From assembly GCA_032158295.1 (NCBI GenBank), contig CM063247.1, positions 15,416,009 through 15,480,008 of the forward strand: 64,000 nucleotides of DNA, read 5' to 3'. Below, in pieces: positions 1 through 12,846 of the stretch (its first letter is position 1; each line of letters starts with the position of its first letter). Position numbers and translations under genes: made by a program. A model generated the notes under the pieces. That model was not told the DNA's origin. It worked only from the letters and a program-made list of their open reading frames with translations, and ran no database searches. Source of the DNA: Pycnopodia helianthoides (Eukaryota > Echinodermata > Asteroidea > Forcipulatida > Asteriidae).

Positions 1-130
1 GGTTGAAACTTCCTTTTGAAGATTTAAAGCAACTGAGGTGATCCACCCCTTCAGTTAAGAAAATAAACCTGTACATTGTATGCTCATTTTTTAATACAAG
101 AACATGTAGTACACATACTTGTGACCTTAC

Positions 131-215
131 CTTGCACATATGCGGACATCAAACTCCTTGTCATTGATCAAAATGAAGGGGGGCATGGTTGCCACAATCT
201 CAAACTTGGGAAGTA
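131..215 (-). CDS. A2M-like protein, exon 6 (start of MG3)
   Basis: This is the last A2M-family exon in the window; the gene continues beyond base 1. The translation joins the exon at 5703-5889 in frame as DEY/VLPKFE, the conserved entry to macroglobulin domain 3 in alpha-2-macroglobulin relatives, and continues MPPFILINDKEFDVRICA. The acceptor is cag at 216-218. The donor is gtaagg directly below 131. It begins with two bases of a split codon and ends with two bases of the next (85 nt). Bait region and thioester are not visible, so A2M, CD109-like and other thioester proteins cannot be fully separated. Confidence 0.87.
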
Positions 216-2719
216 CTGAAACCGAGATCCAAAAATAAAAGCCTTATCAATACATGCATTCAGAGTGTTGAGCAAATTATACGTATTTCCCAACAATAAA
301 AAATAAAAAAAATTAAACAAATTTGTAGAAGTAAATACCCATTTCAATCCAGTTCTTTTTATATATTCCCCTCTATCTGCACACTAAATAATACATGTAC
401 ACGAACCATTGAACGATAGCAGGCGCTATTACGAAAACTTTTATTACTCCATCACCCATTAACAACGACTGGTTTGTGGCTCCTAGCAAACGCCCTCTAT
501 CCGTTAAATAGTTGCGCCACGAATGCATTGTTGAGTCATTAACAATAGCGTTTTATTCCAAGACTAGCTACTTCAATGCGACTTGAATGTAAATACATTA
601 TATTACTTCATTCCATGAAATGAAATAACTTGTGACAATTGACTTGACTTGGAAGTAATTATGATCCACTTTGGACCCTCTTGGTTTCAGAGGTCATGGG
701 GGAAGTTTTCCTCATGCACTTATGGATACACCAGTGGGGGAGACTCCGGTAGAGGACCGACCCCCTGAAGTGCAAACCGGGAGACCCACCAGCTGGCCTG
801 GAGTATGTTGCACCAATCACTGACAATTCCCTTCTTAATTCCATCACCTGAAGGACAGCGGATCTGCTGAATTGGATAAACAACTGTAGGAGCAGCCAGT
901 GAAAGACAACACAGTCTTCCATCACAACAGATGCACAATTCCCTTTCACACTCTAGATAATAATCGCATTAGCATTCTTGGGCAATAATCAAATCTGTCC
1001 TTTCTCTATGGTCCTGACAGTGTTGCTGCAGGGTGCCATTTGTTTAAAACATTAAAATGTTTTTTCAACACTTTGTTGTTCTATATTATACTACCTTGGA
1101 TGCTTCCTCTGTCATTTGTTTCGATGTGCTTTAAGAGTGTGCATAATATTCCCCTGGTGTTCACAGGCTTTTCTTTAATTAGATAACTATTTGGTCTATG
1201 AATTGTATTGCAAAACAGTAAGTGATGAGGAAGTTGAAGAAACCTTGGGGAACAATTCATACTGATATGCTGGGACCATGCAATGATGTGGAAGTAACTA
1301 TACAAAACCCCGGGACGTAAGCTAAAGGTGGTGTCATACTAATTTGATAGTGACCCCGAAAAGAAGTTGAGTAATTTTCGTCTGAAAGCCGGTTTAATAT
1401 AAAAATGCTAATCTGAAGTAAGCATATTGCAAACTTATTAATAAAGTTCCCCTGTTGTTTAGAAATCAATAAAAAGTATGTTAAAAAATTGTGAATCTCA
1501 AAAGATCGCCTGTTAAGCATTTAGGTTGCAGTTAAGCATGGATGGATTCAACAATCTTTAGGAAAATATGGTGCCTTGACATTTTTTTGCTGTTTTCTTA
1601 ACAAGTAGACACTTTATTCAACATTCAACTGAAACTTTCATAGGTGACTTCTACTGTATCTTTCTTGACAAGTCTGCCTATAAATCAGCACCATGACAAC
1701 AACAAACAAGTTTAACATGTATTTAATATTTGTGGTAATGCAATACAGTGCACTCCTTGAGCCTTACCTTGTGCTATTTTAACTGATTATTCAACCTAGT
1801 GAGTATTTGAAGTTACATGGGTATTTGGTTTGGGCTCAATGAGCGTTACCTGTTTGGGGCTCACGCTTATAAGCTTTGTTTCCTAGTGAGCTCCCCTGCA
1901 GTATCCCCAAAGTGCATTTATATCAATCTGGCTTAACTGTATTATTATTGAAACATGTACATGTACATATATATACGAGCTCTCTGAGCTGTGTCTATAC
2001 TTTGTTTAACTGTTGTATATTATAACTGTTACAATATATTAATTCTACAATTAGTGTTGTTTATCTTGTTTTGTATTGTTGTAACGGGTAAATCCATCAC
2101 AAGCTTCGGCTTTTAGGATGATGCCTCCATGTGCAAATGTGGAAATAAATGTTATATTGATTAATTGATTGATATATTATTGCCTGTATAGACGATGTGA
2201 CCTGTGACATCACATGTTTACAAAAGAGCCACAGAGCCTGGACTTCCTGCAGGCACGATTTGTACACAGCTCAATGGAAGAAAGCATAAAATCTTATATT
2301 TGATGGAGATTGCACCGTCTAATTCTTATCAACTTTTGATATGATGAAAGGGGGCACATCTAAAAACTTGTCCAGCTTTTACTTTCATAACTCTTGGTTT
2401 TATGTGGAAATTATGACACAAAATGTCAACTTTCCCATAGGACCAGTGTAGTATCTTGCCTGCCAGAATGCTCAAAGAATGTACAAGGTCACACTTATTG
2501 TAAACAACGTTCACATGGTCTATAAGATTTGATACTGTGGAAATAAAGTAAACCTTGAAACTTTGAAAGGATGACCCTACCTTTAAAGCCTGTGCGCAAA
2601 AAAAAACACTGATCAGAAAATTATGAAATTGACCTAAAATGGAATTGTCCAAACAAGACAATAGACCTTTTCGCAAATACTCAGTGCGCATGCGATAGCC
2701 GTGAAATGAGCTCATTACA

Positions 2720-2777
2720 GTGCATGCTGGTCTATAGGTAGTGACAAATATTTGTCACTATCTAGACCAGCATGCAC
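2720..2777. repeat. Near-perfect 58-bp palindrome
   Basis: The arms begin gtgcatgctggtcta and meet at the self-complementary core gtgacaaatatttgtcac. Only a few central-flank positions mismatch. It probably marks the centre or remnant of a foldback/MITE element, but no element boundary was established. Confidence 0.75.
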
Positions 2778-3827
2778 CTCGTTCCACAGTAGACACACAC
2801 GGTCTGAGCATTTGCGACAAGGTCTGTGAATGGTGCCACTCAGCTGGAGAGTCAAATTCCTCTTTACAATACTGCCTTGCTTCAGGCACAGTCTAGAAGA
2901 ACACTTCTTCACTTGCCACTGTACAGATTATTATGACACTAGCATTTGTACATAAATCCTCAAGATCCTACAGAGCAATAAAACCCACACACACCCAGTT
3001 TACTACATAATTACATTGTCAGACTCAATTGGGATCTTGCATAAGGAAATCCGTTTGATTTTTCCTTCCTCCAAGGACAGTTTCATAAATTTGCTCCACT
3101 AAGATGAAGAAGGGCTTGGTCAGGACACATTAGCAACACCTGCTAGAAAATGTTCCGGCCGACTGGGACTTTTATTATTGGCTTCAAAGATGAAGGCAGC
3201 TTCAGCAGACACAGAAATTCATAAATGACAAAAATGCAACTGGCTGTTGAAAACAAAATCTGAAAATGTGATGCAAGGTTTCCGACTGAACATGCATCAA
3301 CAGTTCGTAAACATTTTATGTCCCGAGTCGCTATATACCGTGATCAACGCACCAGCAGGCGCAGAACTACATTTAGCCACTCCGCTAGATGAATCTCATC
3401 ATACTAATAATTAGGCTCAAAATAATACAAATTTGCCTATAACTTAGTTTCCGTAATGGTGATCCATGCATCTAAAATTAATACATTCACACAATTAAAA
3501 AAAATTCTGAAATTTGGAAGTTAACCTACTTATTAGCTCCCTACAATGTCTGCATATATGTAGGTGGGGAACAAATAAATTACTTTCATCCAACCATCGC
3601 CACTGAAATTTGCCCTTCACACCCTTCAATATCTTTAAGACAATCTTGACAATTTACAAACCACCATTTCGGAAGAACAGGGAAATCTCGGACTCGAACA
3701 GTAAATGCAAAGAAAAAGTGAGACTGACAGTCGATGAGTTTAAATATGAGCTCAAGACATCAGACGTTTTGTCATCCACTACCAAGCAAAATAATTACTT
3801 ATAAACTTTTAGAAATTCTTACCAAAT

Positions 3828-4100
3828 GGAAATTTCAAATCAAATGGAAAATCATACCAAATGAAAAATCATACCAAATGGAAAATGTTTGTACCAAAAA
3901 TGGAAAATTTTATACCAAAAATGGAAAATGTTTATACCACATGGAAAAATGTTTTACCAAATGGAACATCATACCAAAAGGAAAATTTCATACCAAATGA
4001 AAAATCATACTAGATGGAATATTCATAACAAAATCATTCTAAACGGATTTTTTTAATACCCAATGGAAAATCATACCAAATGGAACATCAATGGAAAATT
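3828..4100 (+). repeat. Degenerate short tandem repeat (ATACCAAATGGAAAATC-like)
   Basis: About fifteen imperfect copies of a 15-20 base unit built on accaaatggaaaatcat. Further scattered copies occur at about 4360-4410. The + strand reading frames through it are low complexity and not considered coding. Confidence 0.7.
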
Positions 4101-4924
4101 TCATACCCAAAGAATCTGCAAAAATATCCTTAATCTCAAAAAACTCTGTTCACTCCCGACCTACATGGTCAAAAAAGGTCACACTTTTTCGGTTGGACTA
4201 TTTTCCCACGACTTCCCAGTTAAAATAACGCAAGTGAAAATAGTCCAGCACAGTTACCATATTTGGAATTGTATTGTCACAAATACTTTTTTTTCAAATT
4301 ACAACAAGTCAACAGATACAACGTCTCTGGATGGGATAGCACCAACATTTATTATCCAAATGAAAAATCATACTTAATGGAATATTCATACCAAATGGAA
4401 AATCATTCCAAATGAGTGTCCAAATGTTTGCAGATTAGTATACTTCAATTTGGATGTCTGTAGTACATGTAAGTCACTGTGTCGAGCCCCTTGACAATTC
4501 TAGAGAAATCAATACTGACAGCCAACCCTCCCATCGGAAACACTCTCACCTTCACCCACTTGGGGGTTACATCCCAGTACCCAATCCATCTCAATCAACT
4601 CAACCCTGGAATCCAAGCTGGAACTATTTTCCCAGATGTTCAACAGACTTGGTAGGTTGAACTACTAGGTTTTTTTTCATATTTTCTATAACCAGAATGA
4701 CATCTCCATTAATCCTGTTTCAATATCCAACAATGCGGCAGATACATACATCTATGTACTTTCTTCTATAACTGGGTTGCCATTCTGTATACCCGACCTA
4801 TGGCCAGTCTCATTACCAGCACTAGTGCATCTGGAGACAAGCCTTTTTTTGTGTCAAGTAATAAACCACAAGGGAAACTGACTTGGTAAATTTTAACTAT
4901 CTTTGGGTTGAACAAAGAAAAAAT

Positions 4925-5000
4925 GACTACTGCGGGGTTGGAACCAACGACCTCCGGATTAACGTGTCGGCGCTCTATCAACTGAGCTATTTAGCCCTAT
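4925..5000 (-). mobile_element. tRNA-derived SINE head
   Basis: On the minus strand the sequence reads agggctaaatagctcagttg followed by a B-box-like ggtcgttggttccaacc and a tail ending in ctttgttcaac. This is the A-box/B-box layout of a tRNA-derived SINE. A real tRNA is unlikely because the acceptor stem does not pair fully. Related pieces carrying the same tail lie near 19.0, 39.7, 55.6 and 63.0 kb. Confidence 0.6.
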
Positions 5001-5472
5001 ATTGATGGTCTCCCTATATTTTATCTCTATATTTGTTCGGGGGTGCAATTCAGAAACCTTTTTCTTCATCTTTTCTTATTGACTTACTTTAGTGGGTTAC
5101 TTCTCCTTTTTAGTTGATTCATGTATCACTGTCACAAAAGATTCACTTTTTTCACTCCTTGGACATTCACTTACTTCAAAGTTTTAGACGAAAGGGCGAC
5201 TAAAATATTTTTAAAATTAAGTTCTCAGACATCACACAGACGCCTTTAACAGGTAGCCTTGCAGTGAAAGCCAGCACAGTGCCTTTTAAATTTCCTTAAT
5301 ATCATGCTTATTGAACTGAACATGAGACCTTGGACAGTACCAGTGAGAGGAAGATGTCATTAATTTGAATTTTTGGGGGGCTTATCACCAGGGAATGTTA
5401 GCCGATCCAGAAGGGATTAAAGATCGGTTAAAGGTCAAAGAAGGATCACAGGCTAGTCTTTGACAAGTACCT

Positions 5473-5649
5473 GGACCCAATTTCATAGAGCTGCTTAACC
5501 ACAACAAAACTAAGCTTACCAGAATAAAATTACCAGCTAAAATACAATGTCACATGTACAATCTGTGACTGGTATCCTGCCATTTTTTGCTCAGCAGGAC
5601 AATTTTAAGCAACATTTTCTGCTTAAGCAGCTATATAAAAATTGGGCCC
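5473..5649. mobile_element. MITE, termini GGACCCAATTTCATAGAGCT
   Basis: The left end ggacccaatttcatagagct and right end agcagctatataaaaattgg form imperfect terminal inverted repeats, with cagc/gctt-rich inner arms. A truncated relative occurs at about 51,094-51,270 with the same ggataccagtcaca core. There is no coding capacity. Confidence 0.65.
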
Positions 5650-5702
5650 TGCAGTCAACATTATTATTGAATTTCATTTGAAGTACGAGTAGCAACACTT
5701 AC

Positions 5703-5889
5703 CGTATTCATCTACTTTGAATGTTCGCTCAGTACTTTTCCCGCCACGTATGACCCCTATCCTCCACTCTCCAAGCGGTGGGTTGGCACTCAAGGGGACC
5801 ATCAGGTCTACCAGGCCCTCCTCCCCCACCCTATCAAGCCACTGGACAACCCGGACTTCGGAGGGGGTGTCAACCCAGATTTTAGAAAT
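5703..5889 (-). CDS. A2M-like protein, exon 5 (MG2)
   Basis: The 187-nt exon reads ISKIWVDTPSEVRVVQWLDR, then VGEEGLVDLMVPLSANPPLG and EWRIGVIRGGKSTERTFKVD ending in DEY. This follows the A2M-family MG2 pattern (a D-P-x-N-x-x-x-Q-W-like strand, PLS, a G-x-W/Y strand, then the F-x-V-x-E-Y/F exit). The acceptor is tag at 5890-5892; the donor gtaagt begins at 5702. It starts at phase 0 after the 6369-6421 exon and ends with one base that the 131-215 exon completes to valine. Phase and sequence both support the join. Confidence 0.92.
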
Positions 5890-6368
5890 CTATTAACGGA
5901 TATAAAAATCAATGGATAATTAACCTGCTTTAAAAACGATTATAAACCCGCCATTGTTTATTTGAGCATTGTATATGAAGTTCTTCTTTCACAGCATCTT
6001 TTTGTACATCCTTAATTTGTTGACAAGCCTTCAAAAACAACCCCCGTACCAGTGCCAATTGTAGAGACATCAAAGCAATATCTTTCAAAATTACAGATTT
6101 TTGATAAATATACTTCAAAAAATATCAAAATCAGGGGAAATGATGCAGTACAGAAAACTTCACCCTTTAACCTTCAAAAAAAATATACTCTGCTTGATTA
6201 AAAGCGCAAGGCCATTGCCACTTTTTGCAAAGTGGTTAATCAATACTGAACATAATTGTTAACTCAAGCCGTCTAAATAGACGGCATGGTGTTACCGCAA
6301 ACCTCTCTTAGTTATACTCCCACCATGCAAAATTTCAAATCCTACGTCTAAATAGAACAAATACTTAC

Positions 6369-6421
6369 AGGTGTTGTGTCTGGCTTCAAGTTTTCATCCA
6401 ACCCGAGAACCCGAAACTTCA
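6369..6421 (-). CDS. A2M-like protein, exon 4 (MG2, 53 nt)
   Basis: A 53-nt exon encoding VKFRVLGLDENLKPDTTP, the strand that follows the TDKPIYKPGQ motif in A2M proteins. The acceptor is cag at 6422-6424; the donor is gtaagtat just below 6369. Its first two bases complete the codon left by the 7379-7547 exon, giving GQQ-VKFRV. From general knowledge a very short exon at this place is also found in vertebrate A2M genes; I could not check this. Confidence 0.93.
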
Positions 6422-7214
6422 CTGAAATGGAATTTAAAAAAATAAAATAAAATAAACAATTTTACTGTCAGAGTGGATAAAAATGATTAAATTTATGTTT
6501 CTATTGAGTACAAAAGAAACCAATTCGGCGAAAGAAAAATCACAAAATACCTCAATATAGTGACTTGTTGTAGAACGATTACATATCAAATAGAACAAGC
6601 GAACAGACCATTTGACTGAGTCGGAAAGATGATTCTGGGTGCAGTTTTGCAATTTTGACTATAAATGGAACAAAATGACGATGGCTTAGAGAACTTTAGC
6701 AAAAATTAGCCTCAAAGAAACAGGGCCAAAGTTCATCCTAAATGGCCCAATGGAACATGCACCCATATCCGGAAGCTACCCAATATATCAAGGCAACAAC
6801 TTACATATATCCGGTATTCACCATATTAAGCTCATTAAAACAGATGCATGGGATGTCAGTTGATTTTATCTGCAGGTGTCAAACAAGGCCTACAGTTCCG
6901 TTCAGCAGAAAATATCTGGTTCGTAAGCGGAAAAGAAAACCTGCGAAGAACCAGTGTGGGTTCAACAAAAGTGCATGGCTTTTTTGGCTTGCTACTTTTT
7001 GTTTGCTATGCAAGGTTTTATGTGCTAAGCAACTCGTTGTGCTTACAAAAGTAGAGTTACTTAAAGAAGCCCCCAGACTTTTAAGCTCAATTATAAATAT
7101 CAGCTGAACTATTTAATTGGGTTGAGATAATCAATTAGTGTACGATTGATGCACTGTGAATGGTGTAAAGCTGGTGGAAAGCGAGATCTTTGGTTAGCTC
7201 TATACATTGTCGTA

Positions 7215-7355
7215 TACAGACTGGATTTCATTGGTTAAAATTGATTGGCTGAAAGTGAAAAGGTGTTCAGTGATTGGCTGAAAGTTATTCACTCATCCCA
7301 TGTTGTTAAAAGCTGATTGGCTAAAAAATTATCATGGCGTGGCATGATTGGCTGA
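7215..7355 (+). repeat. Reiterated GATTGGCTGAAAG motif
   Basis: Four close copies of gattggctgaaag or gattggctaaaa lie in about 140 bp of intron, plus nearby cattggtta. Read the other way they contain CCAAT. A looser cluster of gattgg motifs appears at 12.89-13.11 kb. They may be a simple diverged repeat or a cluster of NF-Y-type CCAAT boxes; the sequence alone does not decide. Confidence 0.5.
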
Positions 7356-7378
7356 AAGCTATTTTTAACATTTCTAAC

Positions 7379-7547
7379 CTTGTTGGCCCGGTTTGTAGAT
7401 TGGTTTGTCCGTCTGAATGAAGGTCTCTGAATCTTTCTTGAGGACAGTTACTTTCTTCTCGTCCGTCACCTCAGTCTCCATCGATGCAAGTCGCTTCATC
7501 TGCACATTGAGGATGACAGTCTTGGGAGACTCGTCAAAAGTCGGGAC
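7379..7547 (-). CDS. A2M-like protein, exon 3 (end of MG1, start of MG2)
   Basis: The 169-nt exon reads VPTFDESPKTVILNVQMKRL and ends ETFIQTDKPIYKPGQQ. The TDKPIYKPGQ signature at the start of MG2 is the strongest family marker in the window. The acceptor is cag at 7548-7550. The donor is gttaga just below 7379, a weak but valid GT site. Phase 0 entry matches the 8081-8282 exon, and the single leftover base matches the 53-nt exon. Confidence 0.95.
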
Positions 7548-8080
7548 CTGTTGGACAATGGTTATGGAAGAAGCGCGAGAAGACAAAGAAAGATACATAA
7601 ATAAAAACATATGAAACAAGTTAAGGTATTTTACATACGTTCATGCTCAGAAATCACCTAAATGCCACCATATTCCAACATACTGCAGCCATACATACAG
7701 TGAAAGTACAACAAATTTGTGTATTTATTTATTTATTCATTTTGGTGGTGGATAGTCACAAAGTCTTACAAGTCCACTACAACATTTTAATAGTTCAAAT
7801 GATGTAAATATTGCACGGGGATGAAGAATATAATTTTGGTTTCACCCTTACACCAATAAGCACATGAGTTTGATCACAAATATAAACATTGCTGAAAATA
7901 ACCAAATCCAATGCATTTCTTTATGGATTTGGCGTGGAGTGGTGCAAGATCTACACATTTACCGAGCTAAGTAACAAGGTTAGATTAGTAAGATTAGGTT
8001 TATGGTAAACAATGAAAAGATATAAGTCAAGCTTTTTAACGAAACCTAAAAAAAAACGTCACACAAGACGATCTGATTAC

Positions 8081-8282
8081 CTGAATGGTTGCACAGGCTG
8101 TGCTGAACTCAACGGTGAATGGCAGAAAGGCGGCAATCTCCGTCACATTGTCCTCCATGAATCTTAATGTGACTTCCACAGGCTCAGATGAGTCACTGAT
8201 TGTAGCGCAGATGGATTCATTCTTCCCAGCGAATAAGACTTTGGGCGATACTACCAGGTAATCAAACGAGTGATGATCGGCC
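8081..8282 (-). CDS. A2M-like protein, exon 2 (MG1)
   Basis: The 202-nt exon encodes ADHHSFDYLVVSPKVLFAGK followed by NESICATISDSSEPVEVTLR and ends in STACATIQ. The Y-x-V-x-x-P-x-x-x-x-x-G-x-x-x-x-x-C pattern matches the first macroglobulin domain of A2M/thioester proteins. The acceptor is cag at 8283-8285; the donor is gtaatc just below 8081. The exon begins with one base of a codon, so the preceding exon must supply two. The signal exon at 16.7 kb supplies only one, so the link between them is unresolved. Confidence 0.87.
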
Positions 8283-8639
8283 CTGCACACAAAAAACACA
8301 AGATTGGGGTTTGGTTTAGTATATTTTCAGCCGACTTGATGTTTGAATTTGATCAGAGATACTGAATCATTGAGTGCATCTACACTACAGTCCTTCTAAT
8401 TTGAAAATCACAGGCGTGGGGGAAAAAAAGCACACTTGGATTTTTCTCGGCGTGTGATTTTGCTGAGTGCCAAATTTGTGGTACAGGCTGGGACAACCAT
8501 GTCCTTCCCGCTGTCGTCACGCTTCACTTTGTAGCCGATGACTTCCATAACCTGCCACCACTTAAAAGTACTTGACACATTATCAAAATCTCCGTGACAA
8601 TTAATTATCTTAACATTCAAAGCTTACACCAGTGACAAA

Positions 8640-9250
8640 AAGGGGCGAAGCCCCGGTGGGGGTTCAGGGGGTGAAGCCCCCTGAAGCTCTGAGCTTTTGG
8701 CGTTCTGTGGGGTTAAAAATCAAGTCTCCATGTGCTTAAAACAGAGAAATATACACACTTTTATGGGAAATCAGATCCATATAAATCTTCTAAATTCACT
8801 GGAAAATTTACTGGAACATCAATGGTAAGGGTCCAGGGGGTGAAGCCCCAGTGGGGGTCCAGGGGGCTAAGCCCCCCCCCCCGGAAGCTCTGAGCTTTTG
8901 GCTTTTTGTGGGGTGAAAAATCAAGCCTGCACATGCCTAAAAAACAGAAATAGACACAATCAGATCCATATAAATCTGGAAAAGTTTACTGGAAAAATTT
9001 CTGTAACATCGATGTTGGGGTCCAGGGGGCAAAGCCCCCTGAAGCTCTGAGTTTTTGGCATTTTGAGGGGTGAAAAACCAAGCCTCTATGTGCCTAAAAG
9101 GGGGAAAAGACACCACACACACTTGTGGCCAATTTTTGAGCAGGCAGATAGTTAAAAAAATAAATAAATTAATTTAAAAAAATTATTTTTTTATTATTTT
9201 TTTTTCAAAGAAAGTGGGGGGGCCCGGCCCCCCCCCCCCCCGGTTCCGGC
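8640..9250. repeat. Three diverged copies of a ~185-bp GC-rich unit
   Basis: Each copy starts with a form of gggtccagggggtgaagccc, then gaagctctgagcttttggc, a gtgaaaaatcaag stretch and cagatccatataaatct. Copies begin near 8,640, 8,825 and 9,010. The block ends in a long G/C run near 9,215-9,245. It is probably a tandemly expanded end of a transposable element. Confidence 0.7.
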
Positions 9251-9289
9251 GGCCCTGCATGATCATTGTGACATCTACAAATGGTCTAT

Positions 9290-9490
9290 GGATTCAGGGT
9301 TCTCCCCAGGATTTTTCAAAACTGTGGGGCATTCTTGAACCAAATTTTGGAAGTTTGGCCAGAGTACGTTGAACTGAAACTAGGTCCTCAGAATGTTATT
9401 TACTTGGTGTTTATCTTTGGTTTAAAAGCCCTACTGCAATCTGGGCATTCTCAATGGTTTCTTTATGTTTTTTTTGTGAATTTGATCTGA
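9290..9490 (+). repeat. Dispersed repeat (ttctccccaggatttttcaaaact family)
   Basis: This segment shares blocks such as aaactaggtcctcagaatgt and tttatctttggtttaaaagc with segments near 44,030-44,160, 48,325-48,390 and 50,050-50,180. It is probably a SINE or a LINE 3' fragment. The short ORF through it is not conserved across the copies. Confidence 0.5.
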
Positions 9491-11129
9491 GGTCTCCCCC
9501 CACCCCCCAACAAAAATAAATAAATAAAAGATTTTTTCTGGGTTTTTTGTTGTTTTTTTGCATATTGGCTGCAATTTGCGCGTATCGATCCAATTTGATT
9601 TGCTAGCTTGTGCACGGGGAGAACACTGGGACTAATATTAAATATTTATTATGTAGGCCCTAGATGATGATGCAAAACATATAGGCTCAATGTACATTGT
9701 GTGCCTGTAGATTCATACTCCAATCCATTTGGGAATGCCTTGTACCAATGGTTTTCACAATTACTAGGACGCAAATATGCCCAGCATTCTTTTTTCATTT
9801 TTTGTTCATCACAGGGCACAGGGTAAGGTAAAATCAGACCAATGATGTTAACACCTGTTTACAAAATGCAAGTTAAAGCTTGATGTACTGCATTATACAC
9901 AAGCATAAAAGTGGTCTCCTATTCCTAATGGCGGTTTAACTACAAGACATGATACTGTGTACAACGTTGACCTAAGAGATTGGAATAGAGGTTTACTGTT
10001 CCTTGCTCAAATGCTGATACATTTTACAGGCATTCGATCTGTGTATTACAATGTACTACTTATCCCACATGGTAACGATTACGCCCCAATTTTACTTACA
10101 TGGTTGTTTGAATGATACTATGCTACCAAAGTGGCTGAGTGATTCAAGGTTATAGCCTATAAACCAGCCTACTTAATTTTTTTCTCATTGAATCAAACTG
10201 CACTTGATCATTCACATCCTTTTTCCCCCAACAAGTTCACAAATTCAGGAACCAGATTTTAATTTTTCAGTTGGATCCGTGTGAGTTGCAAAAATCCAGA
10301 CATTTTCAATCAAATTTTTACTAAAATATAACCCCAGTTGTAGTAACACATGGTTTTAATTTGACTACATGTTATCTCAAGGTCTGGTGGTTGATCTCTG
10401 TGGTAGCGAGGCCCAAGTTATCTAGGACAGCATAATCACTGGGTCATTTTTTAAATTTTTAAATAGTATCACATATCCTTCCCTGGACGACGTTTATTAA
10501 AAGCTGGTAAAGTCATTTTACATACAAAATAATCTTAGTCATTTTTACCTGAAGTAGTGTTATGCTTTTGCGATGTGATTTCTGGGTGGTTTTTTGTATA
10601 CAGTGCAATTCAAATTGTTATTTTCAACTACAATCTGAAACTTGGCGAACAAGTAGTGTTATTATCAATTACTAACCTCTTGTGAAATAAAAGTAGTGAC
10701 AATTACCAACAGTACAACCTGCCGTTAAGTAATAAAATACTTGTAGAAATAGAGAAACAATACCACCAAAAGAAAAGTGGTTCAATTTGATAGAAATTCA
10801 TGCATAAACGCACATGTATGCATTCCCAATCCCAAAACCACCAAGAAAATCCTATACATTTTGCATTTGTTTCATAGAAACCTCACCCAAAACTGTTGAG
10901 CAATCATAGAGCAAGGACCTGATGCAATCAGAAATGCTGTGAGCTTCCTCCAGCCCTTCCATTTAAAATTCCTGAACAATTGGCACACACAGAGAGCTTT
11001 ACTGAGATATTATCAATGAACATTTAAACTCTTCACAGTTCAAGGACAATGTGATACCATTATGGGTGAGCTCTGATTTCATTATTATTAGCTTCCTGCT
11101 ACCCCCTGCCAACTTCAGCTGGGAGGGAG

Positions 11130-11600
11130 TGAATTATTGATATTAGGTGACAAAAGGTCTGCCACGGACAGCCCTTCAAGGTACAGTTTGGGATATTTCA
11201 CAGTTTTAAGGATAGAGCCGTACTTTGGTAATAACCCTGAAAAGAAATTGTACAATTTTAATCCGAAAGCCTATTTTAAAATAAAAACGGTAATGGTAGC
11301 AAACATCCTGCAAAATGGGCAAAAAAATTGATAACTTTGGGGAATTATGGTGTCCATTTGAGCGCTGCGGCCAGAGATGCGGTTGTTACCTGGCAAAACG
11401 TGGATGGATGACGTGGATGGATGTGACATTCTTGAAGAAAATACCATGACAGTTTTTTATGTTTTCTCAACAAGTAGACACTGTATTAAGCTGTACTTTT
11501 CCCAGGTGACTTTTGTTGTATCTTTATTGATAATTTGGCCTGTAAATCAGCATTATGTTGTCAAAAATTACTCTATGACCCTACCTTTAAATAGAAAATT
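11130..11600. repeat. Dispersed repeat shared with 1.3-1.7 kb
   Basis: The segment shares tcaacaagtagacactgtat, aggtgacttttgttgtatct and cctgtaaatcagca blocks with 1,320-1,700, and ends in tgaccctaccttta, which also occurs near 2,575. It is most likely a non-autonomous DNA element; boundaries are approximate. Confidence 0.5.
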
Positions 11601-12481
11601 TTCAACATTTTTTTGCGTCTACAAATGGTTCTGTTAACTTCCGCATTGAAACCTCAACTGCCTGTGAACAGTGTCAAACACAAGTCGATGGTTGTAATGC
11701 AAAAATTTATCAACTCTGAGAAGTCCAGTTAAACCATGTGTTTTTTAATGATTTAATGAATGAAAAAACAAACGGAAGAATTCTGCTTCACATGAAATAG
11801 TCACCACATTAAGCCCTTGCACTCAGACTAAGTAATAATCAACCATCACACATTGTATTTATTTTAGTGACTAACTGTCACAGCCATTAGGTTTTTTTTT
11901 CATTTCAAGAGAGCAAACACCGGATACCAACTATTATTTGAGCAAACCAGCAAAACGATAAAACTTCAACAAATACCAACACGCACACACTGGGTATACC
12001 ACCCAGGCAAAAAATGAGCACGAAGCTCCTGGGAACAGAAACTGCCCGATCAATAAACGGGTACCAACAGCCCCTGGGCTCCAGTCCCAGCTATACCACA
12101 GTTTGCAATTTCTTGCACCATTCTTTTGGGTACCTTGACCCATTGTAAACCACAACGCATTACCACATATCAAAGACCTTCATATCACGGAATAGCACCC
12201 AGTGAAAACTGGGCGAACCGTTGCTTCACCTGACAACATAGCGTAATGAACTTTAACAATAATTGCCCATTGGTGGAATAAACTCACCAAACATGAGAAT
12301 GTTAGCAAGTGAATGACTTGTTACGTTGACTGTTCATTTCCTGAACAAATTTATGCCCTGATGTTTTTAGAGGAATACTAAACACAAATGCCCCTAAAGT
12401 GGTGGCGACAGGGGTGGGTGACAACATTGTGATTAAAAGGCTGTGACAAATTGTCAGAAAACTAGTTTTTTTCCTTCTTTT

Positions 12482-12846
12482 TTTATGAGATATCTAACTC
12501 ACAAGGCCAGACGGCCACTTCAAGGTGAGGGCTACACCTTACTGATTTGGGCTGTAGACCCAAATCAACTGTCACCAGGGGCACGTTAATTGCCACCTAC
12601 TCCTGGGGTTGAAACAGGGTTACCCCCTTCAAAGTCTGTAAGGATGTTGGCATGGGTATCATCCACTAGAAGCCTTGCTGGTAGTGGTAGAGCAGAATGC
12701 ACTACCTTCCCATTTTTTACGATACAATTATGATTAAGTGCCTTGCTCAAGGGCACAAGTGTCTTGACCAGGATTCAAACCCACCCTCTGCTGCTGACAA
12801 TACCAGAGCTTGGGTCCAGTGAACTAGACCACTCGGCCACGACACG
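12482..12846 (-). mobile_element. tRNA-derived SINE, family A copy 1
   Basis: On the minus strand it opens gtgtcgtggccgagtggtct, with a B-box-like gggtttgaatcctgg, and has a long conserved body (ggaaggtagtgcattctgct; ccaggagtaggtggcaatta) ending in atctcataaaa. A second copy of the same full structure lies at 61,112-61,480 on the plus strand, which confirms a SINE family rather than a gene. Confidence 0.85.

Larger units (their letters stand above)
216..5702. other. Intron of the A2M-like gene, repeat-rich
   Basis: I saw no further A2M-family exon here on either strand. It contains a dispersed repeat (about 1.3-1.7 kb) that recurs near 11.1-11.6 kb, a near-perfect palindrome at 2720-2777, degenerate ATACCAAATGGAAA repeats at 3.8-4.4 kb, a tRNA-derived SINE near 4.9 kb and an inverted-repeat element at 5473-5649. 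The short ORFs in this stretch have no recognisable domain. Confidence 0.6.

Noticed and set aside
6742..7107. 121-codon plus-strand ORF
   Set aside because: No recognisable domain, and a second overlapping frame is equally open. Likely chance within an intron.
8408..8620. Possible extra A2M exon (MEVIGYKVKRDDSGKD...)
   Set aside because: It has an acceptor-like cag but does not match A2M sequence, and in the phase required by the signal exon it hits a stop.
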